Notes under the pieces: model-generated
What the model was told of the DNA's origin: nothing
Databases searched by the model: none
What the model saw: only the letters and a program-made list of their open reading frames with translations
Translations under genes and position numbers: made by a program
Assembly (NCBI RefSeq): GCF_004348895.1
Contig: NZ_RRZK01000022.1
Location: 1 to 64,000, forward strand
Direction: 5' to 3'
Length of the DNA stretch: 64,000 nucleotides
Origin: Pseudomonas vancouverensis
GTDB taxonomy: Bacteria; Pseudomonadota; Gammaproteobacteria; Pseudomonadales; Pseudomonadaceae
In this document: positions 33,701-42,808 of the stretch, piece by piece
Numbering within the stretch: the stretch's first letter is position 1
Layout of the letters: every line of letters begins with the position of its first letter

Positions 33701-35203
33701 TCATTCGGTTTTGACCACGGCCGGCGGCGTCCAGCTGCCATCGATGGCGTCGACCTCCGGCCAGTAGGCGCGCAGGTACAGCGAGAAGTCGGCGTCTTTC
33801 GGCGCGGGCAGCCAGTTGCTTTCCTTGTCCTTGCCCGGCGACTCACTTTGCACGTACAGGGTCAACGAGCCATCCGGGTTGGTTTGCAGGGTTTTGTTCT
33901 TGGTGCCGATTGAGTAGCGCTTCAAATCGTTCGGCGCGAAGAAATGCTGTTCGTTGTACAGCGTCAGCGACCAGAAGCCCCGAACCGGCGGCAATTTGTT
34001 CCTGGCGAAGGTCACTTTGTAGTCGTAGCGACCGTTGAGGCGCACGCCGTTCTCGTCGAGGTCCTGGTAGAAGTACTTGGTCTCCTTGTTCTGGTTGACG
34101 AAGATGTTCGAACGGGCCACGGCAGTGCGGGTGAAGTAGTCGGTGCCGAAGGCGGCGCCGTTGCTCACGGTGCTCCAGTGGTCGGACAGTTGCAGGCCGT
34201 AGTTGCTGAACTGCAGCAGCGGGTCTATCACTTCGCTGTCGGCTTTCCTGGCTTCGTCGATCATGGCCGCGCGCAGTGCCGGGTCGGACTTGGCGATATT
34301 GGCCAGGGCGGTCATTTGCGCATAGCGCACTTCTTCCCCGGGCAATGGCTTGGCATCGTTGAGCAAGACCGGCAGGTCATCGAAGAACTGCTCCGGTTGC
34401 ACCCAACGGGTTTCGCCCTTGCCGTCGCCGGCCTGGGCGGGAAATTTCGGCAAGCGCGCCCAGTCGCGTCGCTTGACCTTGCCGTCGTACTGGGACAACG
34501 GGTACATGTCGATACCGGCCAGGGTCGTTTGTATCGCCTGGCGGTCGGCGGGGGTGTCGTCCTGGAACACCCGCGGAATCACGAAACCGGTGTTGCTGCG
34601 CGAACGGTAGACCTTGGTGATGCCGGGCGGCACCTTGCCGTTCCAGTCCGGGCCGACCAGCAGGTAGAAACCCGGCTGGGTGTTATACATCTTGCCAAGT
34701 TCGGCAAAGCTGTCGGAGCGCAGGTCGACCACCTGGTACACCCAGAAGCGACCGTTGAAATCCGGTATTTGCAAGACCACCGGCTCGAAATCCAGGGCAA
34801 TGCTGCCGGCGCCATACACCACGTCCTGATTGGGGCAGGCCACCAGCCGTTGCGCGGGGTCGATGTAGTCACTGAGCATCGCCAAACGGTTGACGGGGGC
34901 AACCGGCACGATGCCGCCCATCAGTCCCGGCTCGGGCACGCTCTTGAAGGCCTGGCGCCGGTTGTAGATGTTGGCCATCGGCCAACCCCAGAAGTACGCC
35001 TCGCGGGCCATCATGCGCACGTAGGACTCGGTCACCTTGGTGCCGGCAACGGGACCGGTGACCGTGTAGGTGGCAGGCGCGATGGCAATGGTGTTGGGCT
35101 TGGGTTTTGGCTTGGCTTGTGTCGCGTGAGCCGGGACGCTCAGCAGCGCGGTGGCGCAGAGCGTCAGGGCGAAAAGCACATGGCACCGGTGCAGTGGGGT
35201 CAT
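33701..35203 (-). CDS. DUF1254/DUF1214 exported protein
   Basis: A 500-residue protein with a signal peptide (ending AHATQ, about residue 28). The N-terminal half carries DUF1254 features (YVRMMAREAYFWGWPMANIYNRRQAF and NQDVVYGAGSIALD), and the C-terminal half carries DUF1214 features (VRGFWSLTLYNEQHFFAPN and YSIGTKNKTLQTNPDGSLTLYVQ). Such proteins are periplasmic, common in soil proteobacteria and without an assigned biochemical role. First gene of a two-gene unit with the DUF1704 gene. Confidence 0.85.
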   Translation of the reverse strand: MTPLHRCHVLFALTLCATALLSVPAHATQAKPKPKPNTIAIAPATYTVTGPVAGTKVTESYVRMMAREAYFWGWPMANIYNRRQAFKSVPEPGLMGGIVPVAPVNRLAMLSDYIDPAQRLVACPNQDVVYGAGSIALDFEPVVLQIPDFNGRFWVYQVVDLRSDSFAELGKMYNTQPGFYLLVGPDWNGKVPPGITKVYRSRSNTGFVIPRVFQDDTPADRQAIQTTLAGIDMYPLSQYDGKVKRRDWARLPKFPAQAGDGKGETRWVQPEQFFDDLPVLLNDAKPLPGEEVRYAQMTALANIAKSDPALRAAMIDEARKADSEVIDPLLQFSNYGLQLSDHWSTVSNGAAFGTDYFTRTAVARSNIFVNQNKETKYFYQDLDENGVRLNGRYDYKVTFARNKLPPVRGFWSLTLYNEQHFFAPNDLKRYSIGTKNKTLQTNPDGSLTLYVQSESPGKDKESNWLPAPKDADFSLYLRAYWPEVDAIDGSWTPPAVVKTE

Positions 35204-35349
35204 AAAGCGTCCTTACCGTTGACAGTCAGCTGATGCAGGAAAAGATAGCTCATCTTCAGCTGCATCAAATGCTGCGCGGGGCAAACGACGAAAACCGTGC
35301 CCTGCGGAGAATGCCGTTCACTTGAAAATTCTTTAGGCGATGAAAAACC

Positions 35350-35478
35350 TGTGGCGAGCGAGCTTGCTCCGGGCGGCGTTCCGACGCTTGAGTGCGCAGC
35401 ACTCACAAAAAAAGGTGCTGAAGTACCATCTTTTTGGGGCCGCTGCGCAGCCCAACGCGAGCAAGCTCGCTCGCCACA
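35350..35478. repeat. Long inverted REP element (19-bp perfect arms)
   Basis: TGTGGCGAGCGAGCTTGCT at 35350-35368 and its exact reverse complement at 35460-35478 enclose 91 bases that contain smaller hairpins (for example GCTGCGCAGC near 35441). It lies in the 473-base divergent gap 35204-35676 between the DUF1254 and autotransporter genes. I see no gene in that gap; apparent frames across it come from the repeat. Confidence 0.85.
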
Positions 35479-35676
35479 AGAACTGGAAAGGCTGAAGATT
35501 TTCTTAGGCGACCAGAACTCCTGCCCCGAGCAGGATTTTTGCTGCTCCCACGGACAGAAAACGAGCTTCCCGGACACATCGCGCAGGCATTTCCCGAAAA
35601 CCCGGTTTTGTAATATTCAGCGTCGAATCACTGCCCAATAGTGGCCAGCCCAACGTTTCATCAATGAGGCTGCATC

Positions 35677-37596
35677 GTGTTTCAACGTCTTCTCTTTTCC
35701 TTCTCGGTTCTAAGCCTGTCCATCGCTGCCGCCCAAGCCGCGGAGACGGTCCCCCTCAATACCCCACGCCTGAAGAGTCTGGACAACTTCCGCGACATCG
35801 CCGGCACCACCACGGCCTATAACACGGCCAATGACGGCACCATGCGCGCCGGGGTGTTTTATCGCTCCAATGCCCTGACCCCGTCGGCAGCGGACCTGGC
35901 GACCCTCAACAGCCTGGGCATCAAGACCGTCTACGACCTGCGCACCCCCGCCGAAATCGCCGCCACCCCCGACACCCTGCCCAGTGGCGCGAACTACATC
36001 AACATCGACATCGTCGGCGGTGCCACTTCCGGTGCGAACATCACCAACGTGGCCTTCCACAGCGCCGCCGAAGCCACGCAGATGATGCAGGACACCAACC
36101 GCGACTTCGTCCGCAACGCGGGCATGCGCAGCCAGTTCAGCCAGTTGTTCAATGACCTGGCTGCCGCCGACGGCGCCGAGCTGTTCCACTGCACCGCCGG
36201 CAAGGACCGCACCGGCTGGACCGCCGCCGTGCTGCAAAGCATCGCCGGGGTCGACAGCGCCACCATCATGAGCAACTACCTGGCGACCAACGACTACACC
36301 GCCGCGCGCATGAAGGCGACGCTGGCGGCGATGCCGCCGAGCATGGCGGCCATCTACGCGCCGCTGATCGGGGTCGACGCCAGCTACCTGCAAGCGGGTC
36401 TGGATGAGGTGACCGCGCAGTACGGCACGATGGACAACTACCTCAAGCAGGGCCTGGGCCTGTCCCAGGAAACCATCTACGTGCTGCGCGGCAAGATGGT
36501 GTTCTTCAACAGCCTGCCGGGTCAGGCCGGGCTGTCGGGCAACGCCGCGGCGGGCGCGGGCCTGTTGCAACAACTGCAGAACAGCAGCCTGTCGGGCACC
36601 TACAGCGACTACAACTACTACCTGCAATCGGCCATCGACGCCCAGAGCCTCGGGGGTGTCGAGTCCACGGTGGGTGGCCAGGTGCACGCCGACGCAGCCA
36701 GCTACCTGTTGCGTCAGACGGCGATGATCGATCAGGCCGCTGCGCCGTTCACCAGCGGCACCGACCTCAAGGCCGGCCAGTACCGCTTGTGGAGCACCGC
36801 GCTGGTGGGTTACCTGGGCACCGACGGTTCGTCCCAGGCACAAAGCAGCAACGAGCACAGCCAGGGCGTGATGATCGGCCTGACCCAGCGTTTCTCCGAG
36901 CAGCTCAGCGCCCACGGCGGCTTCGGCTATAGCAACGGCAACGTCGGTGGTGCCGGTGGCGAAGCGGATACCGACCTGACCTTCTTCAGCGTCGGTGCGC
37001 GTTTTGCCCCGGACGGTCTGGAGCGCGGCGTGTTCATCGATGCCGACGCCAGTGCCGGTTATCTGGACTACTCGAGCAAACGCGATATCGGCGGCGGCCT
37101 CGGTCGGGCCAAGGGCGACAGCCATGGCGACCTGACGGGGCTGACCCTGGCCGTCGGCTACCGCATGCCGATGCAGAGCGTGACCCTGGAACCGAGCCTT
37201 GGCGTGCGTGTCAGCCATGTCAATATTGCGAGCTTCCAGGAAAAAGGCAGCGAGCTGGCCCTCGATGTCGACAGTATCAACGAAACCCGCAAGAGCGCCG
37301 TGGCCAACCTCAACGCTTCATTCGCTGCCATTCCGATGGGTGCCTGGCAACTGGTCCCGGGTGTGCAGGTGGGCTACGAACACGTGCTGGGCGATCACGA
37401 AGTCGACAGCCAGGGGCACTTGCTGGGCCTGGACATTGAGCAACGCGCCGCGTTCGACAACCGCGACCAGTTCACCGGTGGCGTGAATGTCATGGCCAAT
37501 CTGGGCGCGTTCAGTGTGGGTGCTGAAGTCGGTGCCGCTGGTGGCGGTGACAGCCATGGCGGTTATGGCAGCCTGAAGGCCAGCTACCTGTTCTGA
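35677..37596 (+). CDS. Autotransporter with tyrosine-phosphatase-like passenger
   Basis: A 639-residue secreted protein. A signal peptide (1-21, ending AAQAAE) precedes a Y_phosphatase3-type domain at about 30-260. The P-loop is HCTAGKDRTGW with Cys172 and Arg178 (Cx5R) and an upstream general-acid region is present. The AGKDR loop is that of dual-specificity or phosphoinositide-type phosphatases. From about residue 365 a glycine-rich autotransporter beta-domain follows, ending GSLKASYLF with the terminal Phe needed for barrel assembly. The phosphatase would thus be displayed at, or released from, the cell surface. Start codon GTG at 35677. Confidence 0.87.
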   Translation: MFQRLLFSFSVLSLSIAAAQAAETVPLNTPRLKSLDNFRDIAGTTTAYNTANDGTMRAGVFYRSNALTPSAADLATLNSLGIKTVYDLRTPAEIAATPDTLPSGANYINIDIVGGATSGANITNVAFHSAAEATQMMQDTNRDFVRNAGMRSQFSQLFNDLAAADGAELFHCTAGKDRTGWTAAVLQSIAGVDSATIMSNYLATNDYTAARMKATLAAMPPSMAAIYAPLIGVDASYLQAGLDEVTAQYGTMDNYLKQGLGLSQETIYVLRGKMVFFNSLPGQAGLSGNAAAGAGLLQQLQNSSLSGTYSDYNYYLQSAIDAQSLGGVESTVGGQVHADAASYLLRQTAMIDQAAAPFTSGTDLKAGQYRLWSTALVGYLGTDGSSQAQSSNEHSQGVMIGLTQRFSEQLSAHGGFGYSNGNVGGAGGEADTDLTFFSVGARFAPDGLERGVFIDADASAGYLDYSSKRDIGGGLGRAKGDSHGDLTGLTLAVGYRMPMQSVTLEPSLGVRVSHVNIASFQEKGSELALDVDSINETRKSAVANLNASFAAIPMGAWQLVPGVQVGYEHVLGDHEVDSQGHLLGLDIEQRAAFDNRDQFTGGVNVMANLGAFSVGAEVGAAGGGDSHGGYGSLKASYLF

Positions 37597-37608
37597 TGAG
37601 ATATCCCT

Positions 37609-37641
37609 GGGCTCGCAGCATCGCGCTGGTGCTGTGAACCC
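37609..37641. terminator. Hairpin between convergent genes
   Basis: GGGCTCGCAGCA and TGCTGTGAACCC pair at ten of twelve positions plus wobble, around a 9-base loop. It lies between the ends of the autotransporter and the convergent AraC gene and could act in both directions. Confidence 0.45.
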
Positions 37642-37652
37642 AAGGGCAGGGA

Positions 37653-38594
37653 TTAAGCCGAGTGCCGCATCCGCAGGCCTTTTCTGACCTCGGCGGGGCT
37701 CATGCCGTAAGCGTTCTGGAAATACTGGCAAAACCGGCCGACGTTGCTGAACCCATACTGCAAGGCGACGTCCGTCACCGAAGGTGCAGCGCCTTCAGCC
37801 AGTGCCGCGTACGCCCGCTCCAGACGCACTTGCCGCTGGTAGGCAACGATCGAGGTGCCAACGAATCGCTGAAACCCTTCCTGCAATGCGCGCAAGCTGA
37901 CGTTGGTCAGCCGCGCCAGGTCCGTGCCGCTGACCAGGTTGTCGGGATGCTCCTGAATGTACTCGACCGCCAGCTTTACATGCCGTGGTGCGATGAGCAG
38001 TGTCGGGCGTTGCAGGGCTTCGGTGAAATTGTGCGGCCAGCTTTCCAGCACCGCGTCGATCAGCATTTCCCGCAGGCGCGAGGGCATCAATGATCCTGCG
38101 TTGAGCAGCAAATCGAATTCATTGCCTGTTGCCAGTTCGATCAATGCGCGAATGCCCTGGAACGCCGAGGCGTTCAAATCGACCACGGGTTCGAAGCACA
38201 GCTTTTGCACGATGGGTTTGCCGAGCAGGGTCGACAGTCGTTCGGTGAGCAGGCCGCGATTGATCGAGATGCCGTGCTGCGCATGGTTGTCGATGAAACG
38301 TGCCGAACGCACCTCGGCCTTGTCGATGGCCAGGCCGACCTGGGTATAGCCGACCGACTCGCTGGCATGGTTGAAAATGATCGTGCCGGCGGTGGGGATG
38401 ACAAAGGAGATTTCGTCCAGCGGTGCGGGAAATGCTACGGAGAAATCCCCCCGGTAATGCATGCGCCGGAAACTTACGCCATCGTGTCGACCGTAGACGC
38501 CACCGATGATGATGTCCTTGGGTGGTGGCGGGGAATCGGCATAGAGATTGCCGAACATTTTCGAGAACAGCAGGCCGAAGTCGTCGCTGCGCAT
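37653..38594 (-). CDS. AraC-family transcriptional regulator
   Basis: A 313-residue regulator from an ATG at 38594; a GTG 87 bases further out is possible but has a less typical N-terminus. The N-terminal half is the AraC-binding-like ligand domain. The C-terminal domain has two helix-turn-helices, seen in LVSGTDLARLTNVSLRALQEGFQRFVGTSIVAYQRQVRLERA and in SVTDVALQYGFSNVGRFCQYFQNAYGMSPAEV. It shares this layout with the regulator at 56423. No target repeats were found next to it; the neighbouring autotransporter and hydrolase are the nearest candidates. The 284 bases from 38595 to 38878 hold no gene. Confidence 0.87.
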   Translation of the reverse strand: MRSDDFGLLFSKMFGNLYADSPPPPKDIIIGGVYGRHDGVSFRRMHYRGDFSVAFPAPLDEISFVIPTAGTIIFNHASESVGYTQVGLAIDKAEVRSARFIDNHAQHGISINRGLLTERLSTLLGKPIVQKLCFEPVVDLNASAFQGIRALIELATGNEFDLLLNAGSLMPSRLREMLIDAVLESWPHNFTEALQRPTLLIAPRHVKLAVEYIQEHPDNLVSGTDLARLTNVSLRALQEGFQRFVGTSIVAYQRQVRLERAYAALAEGAAPSVTDVALQYGFSNVGRFCQYFQNAYGMSPAEVRKGLRMRHSA

Positions 38595-38878
38595 GTCGCC
38601 GGACCTGAGGATGAATGATTTACGCGTCGAGCTTGAGTACACCGCAGTGTCGCCTTGAGCTGGGCCCTGCACGCAGGGCACGGTCGATCGGATTTGAACG
38701 GGCGTGGATCAAAAAGCGCGAGGACGTTATCAAGGACTAGTGACAGTCCCGTGACGACCCATGTTTGAGGGTTGTCTTTTTTCACGGTTTGTTGCTCGAA
38801 CGGCGCAGGCTTTGGCGGGGGCCGTGCTAGAGCCCTCGCCACAAATCCGAGCCGCACACCTGAGGTGAGGCGGTTGAC

Positions 38879-39928
38879 TCAAAGGTGATCGGCGTCGATC
38901 ACAGCCTTGGCAAAAGCCTGCGGATTCTCCTGGGGCAGGTTGTGGCCGACGCCGCCGTCGATCAAGCGGAACTGGTACTTGCCGGTGAACCGCTTGGCGT
39001 AGTCCTCGGGCGCCGGGTGCGGCGCACCGTTGGCGTCGCCCTCCAGGGTGATGGTCGGCACGCTGATCGCCGGTGCGGTGGCCAGCTTCGCCTCAAGGGC
39101 CGCGTATTGCTGTTCGCCCGGCTCCAGGCCCAGGCGCCAGCGGTAGTTGTACACGGTGATGTCAACGTGATCCGGGTTGTCCAGCGCCTTGGCACTGCGC
39201 TCGAAAGTGGCGTCATCGAAAGCCCACTTCGGCGAGGCGGTTTGCCAGATCAGCTTGGCGAAGTCATGGGTGTTTTTTTCGTAACCGGCACGACCGCGCT
39301 CGGTGGCGAAGTAGAACTGGTACCACCACTGCAGTTCAGCCTTGGGCGGCAATGGGGTTTTCCCGGCCGCCTGGTTGCCGATCAGATAACCGCTGACCGA
39401 CACCAGCGCCTTGACCCGCTCCGGCCACAGGGCCGAGACGATGTCGGCCGAACGTGCGCCCCAGTCGTAGCCGCCGAGCACCGCCTGCTTGATCTTCAGG
39501 GCATCCATGAAGTCGATGACGTCACTGGCCAGTGCCGCCGGCTCGCCGTTGCGCAGGGTTTTGTCAGAGAGGAAGTGCGTGTCGCCGTAGCCGCGGGCGT
39601 AAGGCATGAGTACGCGATAACCCTTGGCCGCGAGCAGCGGTGCGACCTCGTCATAGCTGTGAATGTCGTAGGGCCAGCCGTGCAGGAGAATCACCACCGG
39701 GCCATCGGCCGGGCCGGTTTCAGCGTAGGCCACGTCGAGCAGGCCAGCCTTGATGTGCTTGAGCGGACCGAAGGGGGATGGCGCAGCATGGGGGGTGCTG
39801 ACAGTGCTGGTCGCTGGCTCAGCAGACGCAGCGGTTTGCGCTTTGGCCGCGCCAATCGCGCAGAACAGACCGAGTGCGAGCATCGATGGGACGGCGAAGC
39901 GGCGGGTTTGGGTGAGTACCTTGTTCAT
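38879..39928 (-). CDS. Secreted alpha/beta hydrolase, epoxide-hydrolase-like
   Basis: A 349-residue protein with a signal peptide (cleavage near AKAQ, residue 30). The oxyanion-hole motif is HGWP at 83-86. The nucleophile is Asp155 in GGYDWGARSA, so this belongs to the epoxide hydrolase / haloalkane dehalogenase branch rather than to serine esterases. The catalytic His is in GVGHNLPQE near residue 335. No partner catabolic gene is visible; the LysR gene 165 bases upstream on the same strand is a possible regulator. Confidence 0.83.
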   Translation of the reverse strand: MNKVLTQTRRFAVPSMLALGLFCAIGAAKAQTAASAEPATSTVSTPHAAPSPFGPLKHIKAGLLDVAYAETGPADGPVVILLHGWPYDIHSYDEVAPLLAAKGYRVLMPYARGYGDTHFLSDKTLRNGEPAALASDVIDFMDALKIKQAVLGGYDWGARSADIVSALWPERVKALVSVSGYLIGNQAAGKTPLPPKAELQWWYQFYFATERGRAGYEKNTHDFAKLIWQTASPKWAFDDATFERSAKALDNPDHVDITVYNYRWRLGLEPGEQQYAALEAKLATAPAISVPTITLEGDANGAPHPAPEDYAKRFTGKYQFRLIDGGVGHNLPQENPQAFAKAVIDADHL

Positions 39929-40093
39929 GGTGATGTCTCCATTGCAAGCCGTTGGCCGGGGTCTGGCTGATCCCCTTCAAGCCTTGGGTGCATTGGAACG
40001 CGCTGAGGTATCTGCTCTGTGTCGATTTCTCGCCAGGTTGAAAGATTGTGTATCGACGCCAAGCGTTGATACACAGCGATACAAACCCGTTGT

Positions 40094-40987
40094 TCAAGGC
40101 GTGCGGGCCGTGTCCAGCAGCCACTGCCTGAAGGACAGTACCTCGGGGCTCGGACGTTTACCGGCTTTCGGTTGCAGCAGGTAATGCGCCTGCTCGATCG
40201 GCAATTCGCCTTCGAACGGTGAAATCAGCCGCCCGGAATCGGTGTAGGAACGGGTCAGGCTGCGTAGCACCAGGGCGAAGCCCGAGCCGGCGCTGGCCAG
40301 TTCCAGCGCCGTGAGCGAGGTGTCGACCTGCAAGCCCTTGCGGCTACTGTCTTCCTGGATGCCGGCGCGACGAAACCAGCGGGTCCACAGATCCTCACAA
40401 CCCATGATGTGAATCAGGTTCTGTTGCGCCAGGCTGGCCAGCGCCTCCGGGGACTGCGCCCGTTCCAGCCAGCGCGGGCTGCACACCGGGATCGAAGCCT
40501 CTTTCTGGATCAGCTCGGCATCAAAGCCTTCCCACTGACCGTCACCGAAACGGATGTCGATGGCGCTCTGGTCCGCGCCCTGGGCGTCCGCCCAGATGTC
40601 GGCCAGCAAACGCACTTCGACATGGGGATAGGCATCGAGAAACCCCTGAAGCTTCGGCGCCAACCACAGCACCGCAAAGGCCGCGGTGGAGCGAACGGTG
40701 ATCGAGCAGTCGCCGCGACTGCCGAACAGGCCCACAGTCGATACCGCCAATTCATCGAAGGCCTTGCGTACCGAAGGCAGGTAGGCACTGCCCATGTCGG
40801 TGAGGCGCACGCCACGGGGCAATCGCTCGAACAACTGGAAGCCCAGGTACTGCTCCAGCGAGCGAATTTGCAGGCTGACCGCTGCGGCGGTCATGTGCAG
40901 GTCTTCGGCTGCGGCGGTGAAACTCAAACTGCGCGCGGCCGCTTCGAAGGTGCGCAACCAGGGGAGATGCGGGAGTTTGTAGGACAT
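40094..40987 (-). CDS. LysR-family regulator (GcvA-like)
   Basis: A 297-residue LysR protein. The N-terminal winged helix is RTFEAAARSLSFTAAAEDLHMTAAAVSLQIRSLEQYLGFQLFERLPRGVRLT. The following effector domain has the GcvA-like layout (RFGDGQWEGFDAELI, then SPRWLERA). It is divergent from the GMC oxidoreductase gene with 165 bases between, the classic arrangement for a LysR regulator controlling its neighbouring operon (41153-51083) and itself. Inducer unknown. Confidence 0.88.
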   Translation of the reverse strand: MSYKLPHLPWLRTFEAAARSLSFTAAAEDLHMTAAAVSLQIRSLEQYLGFQLFERLPRGVRLTDMGSAYLPSVRKAFDELAVSTVGLFGSRGDCSITVRSTAAFAVLWLAPKLQGFLDAYPHVEVRLLADIWADAQGADQSAIDIRFGDGQWEGFDAELIQKEASIPVCSPRWLERAQSPEALASLAQQNLIHIMGCEDLWTRWFRRAGIQEDSSRKGLQVDTSLTALELASAGSGFALVLRSLTRSYTDSGRLISPFEGELPIEQAHYLLQPKAGKRPSPEVLSFRQWLLDTARTP

Positions 40988-41152
40988 CGGCCTGCCTTAA
41001 ATATTTTTGACCCAAAGGCCATTTTTTTCTTGTTTGTCTTGACGCAGCTTTACCGAAAAGATGGGGGCGAACAAGTAGGCCATAAGAACAATCCAGGGCC
41101 TGTTGGAATCCTGCGGGGTTCTGCAGCGAACCTCCTACAAGGGGCAGGTAAC

Positions 41153-42808
41153 ATGGCGGTAGCGGGGGAGTTTGACTACATCATCGTCGGCAGCGGTTCG
41201 GCAGGTTCGGTACTTGCCGACCGGCTTTCCGCCGACGGGCAGGCCCGGGTGCTGGTCCTGGAAGCTGGAGGCAGCGACCGCCGATTCTGGATCAAGATGC
41301 CGATTGGCTACGGGCGCACCTTCTTCGACGAGCGGGTCAACTGGAAGTACGAAACCGAACCCGAGTCAGCCATTGATTCACGCCGTAGCTATTGGCCTCG
41401 GGGCCGGGTGATCGGCGGCTCCAGCTCGATCAATGCCATGGTCTATTGCCGTGGCCTGCCGGTGGATTTCGAAGCCTGGGTGCACAAGGGCAACAGCGGT
41501 TGGGGCTGGAGCGACGTGCTGCCGTACTACCAGCGCTCGGAATGCCGCGTCGACGCCGAGGGCCGTGCAGGGCAGGGTGGTCCGCTGTATGTCTCCGATG
41601 TCTCGGCGCAACTGCACCCGTTGCGACGGCATTTTTTTGCCGCCGCCGAGGAAGTCGGGCTGCCGTATTCCCGCGACTTCAATGGCAGCAGCCCGGAAGG
41701 CGTCGGGGTCTACCAGATCAACACCTATAAAGGCATGCGTTGTTCGGCGGCCGATGCGTTCCTGCGTCCGGCCCTGCAACGCAGCAACGTGCAACTGCTT
41801 ACCCATGCCCTGGCGCACCGCGTGCTGTTTTCGGGGCGCCGCGCCGTGGGGATCGAATACGAGCACGACGGTCAGGTCCAGGTGGCCAAGGCCCGGCGCG
41901 AAGTCATTCTCAGCGCCGGGGCGGTGAACTCGCCGCAGTTGCTGCAACTCTCGGGTGTCGGCCCGGCAGCCTTGTTGCGCCGTCATGGCATCAAGGTGCT
42001 GCTGGACAACGAGGCCGTCGGCGGCCAGCTGCAGGACCATCTGGGCATCAACTATTACTACAAGGCCACCGAGCCGACCCTGAATAACCTGCTGTACCCG
42101 CTGCACGGCAAACTCTGGGCCGGCCTGCGCTATGTGCTGACCCGCAAGGGCCCGCTGAGCGTCAGCGTCAATCAGTCCGGCGGCTTCGTCCGCTCCTTGC
42201 CTTCGAGCAGCGCAGCGGACATGCAACTGTACTTCAACCCGGTCACCTATTCGACGGCGCCGGAAGGCAAGCGCCCATTGATGAACCCGGACCCCTTTGC
42301 CGGCTTCATCATTTCCTTTCAGCCCTGCCGACCGAAGAGCCGTGGCCGTATCGATATTTGCAGCGCCGACCCGCGGGTCGGTCCGCAGATTCGTCCCAAT
42401 TACCTGTCCGATCCCGAGGACGTCGCCAGCGTCATCGCCGGTGGCCGGTTGATCCAGAAGATGGTCCGCACCCGCGCCTTGCAGGCTTTGATCAAGGAAC
42501 CCATCGCACCGGACCTGGGCCAGATGTCCGATGAGCAAATCCTTGAAGATTTCCGCCAGCGCTGCGGCTCGGTGTTCCACCCCATCGGCACCTGCGGCAT
42601 GGGGCCGGACCCGGCGACATCGGTGGTCGATACGCGTTTGCGGGTCCATGGCCTCGACGGTTTGCGCGTGGTCGATGCCTCGATCTTCCCTTCGATTACC
42701 TCGGGCAATACCAATGCACCGACCATCATGGTCGCGCAGAAAGCGGCGGACATGATTCTGGCTGACAACAAGACAATGGAGAGGCGTGATGCGCATCAAG
42801 AAGCTTGA
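41153..42808 (+). CDS. GMC-family FAD-dependent oxidoreductase (choline-dehydrogenase-like)
   Basis: A 551-residue flavoprotein. The start at 41153 has GGGGCAGG upstream and puts the dinucleotide motif IIVGSGSAGSVLADRL near the N-terminus as in the family; frames extending far upstream overlap LysR and are not real. GMC signature 1 is WPRGRVIGGSSSINAMVYCRG; signature 2 is GAVNSPQLLQLSGVG; the catalytic His is in CGSVFHPIGTCGMG. It oxidises an alcohol group to an aldehyde or ketone. First gene of the operon; its end overlaps the enolase-family gene by 20 bases. Confidence 0.9.
   Translation: MAVAGEFDYIIVGSGSAGSVLADRLSADGQARVLVLEAGGSDRRFWIKMPIGYGRTFFDERVNWKYETEPESAIDSRRSYWPRGRVIGGSSSINAMVYCRGLPVDFEAWVHKGNSGWGWSDVLPYYQRSECRVDAEGRAGQGGPLYVSDVSAQLHPLRRHFFAAAEEVGLPYSRDFNGSSPEGVGVYQINTYKGMRCSAADAFLRPALQRSNVQLLTHALAHRVLFSGRRAVGIEYEHDGQVQVAKARREVILSAGAVNSPQLLQLSGVGPAALLRRHGIKVLLDNEAVGGQLQDHLGINYYYKATEPTLNNLLYPLHGKLWAGLRYVLTRKGPLSVSVNQSGGFVRSLPSSSAADMQLYFNPVTYSTAPEGKRPLMNPDPFAGFIISFQPCRPKSRGRIDICSADPRVGPQIRPNYLSDPEDVASVIAGGRLIQKMVRTRALQALIKEPIAPDLGQMSDEQILEDFRQRCGSVFHPIGTCGMGPDPATSVVDTRLRVHGLDGLRVVDASIFPSITSGNTNAPTIMVAQKAADMILADNKTMERRDAHQEA

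Noticed and set aside
35200..35577. Minus-strand frame across the inverted REP
   Set aside because: It is composed largely of repeat sequence and has no recognisable protein features.
40409..41152. Upstream extension of the GMC oxidoreductase across the LysR gene
   Set aside because: It is antisense to LysR and the FAD-binding motif is near the N-terminus only with the 41153 start.
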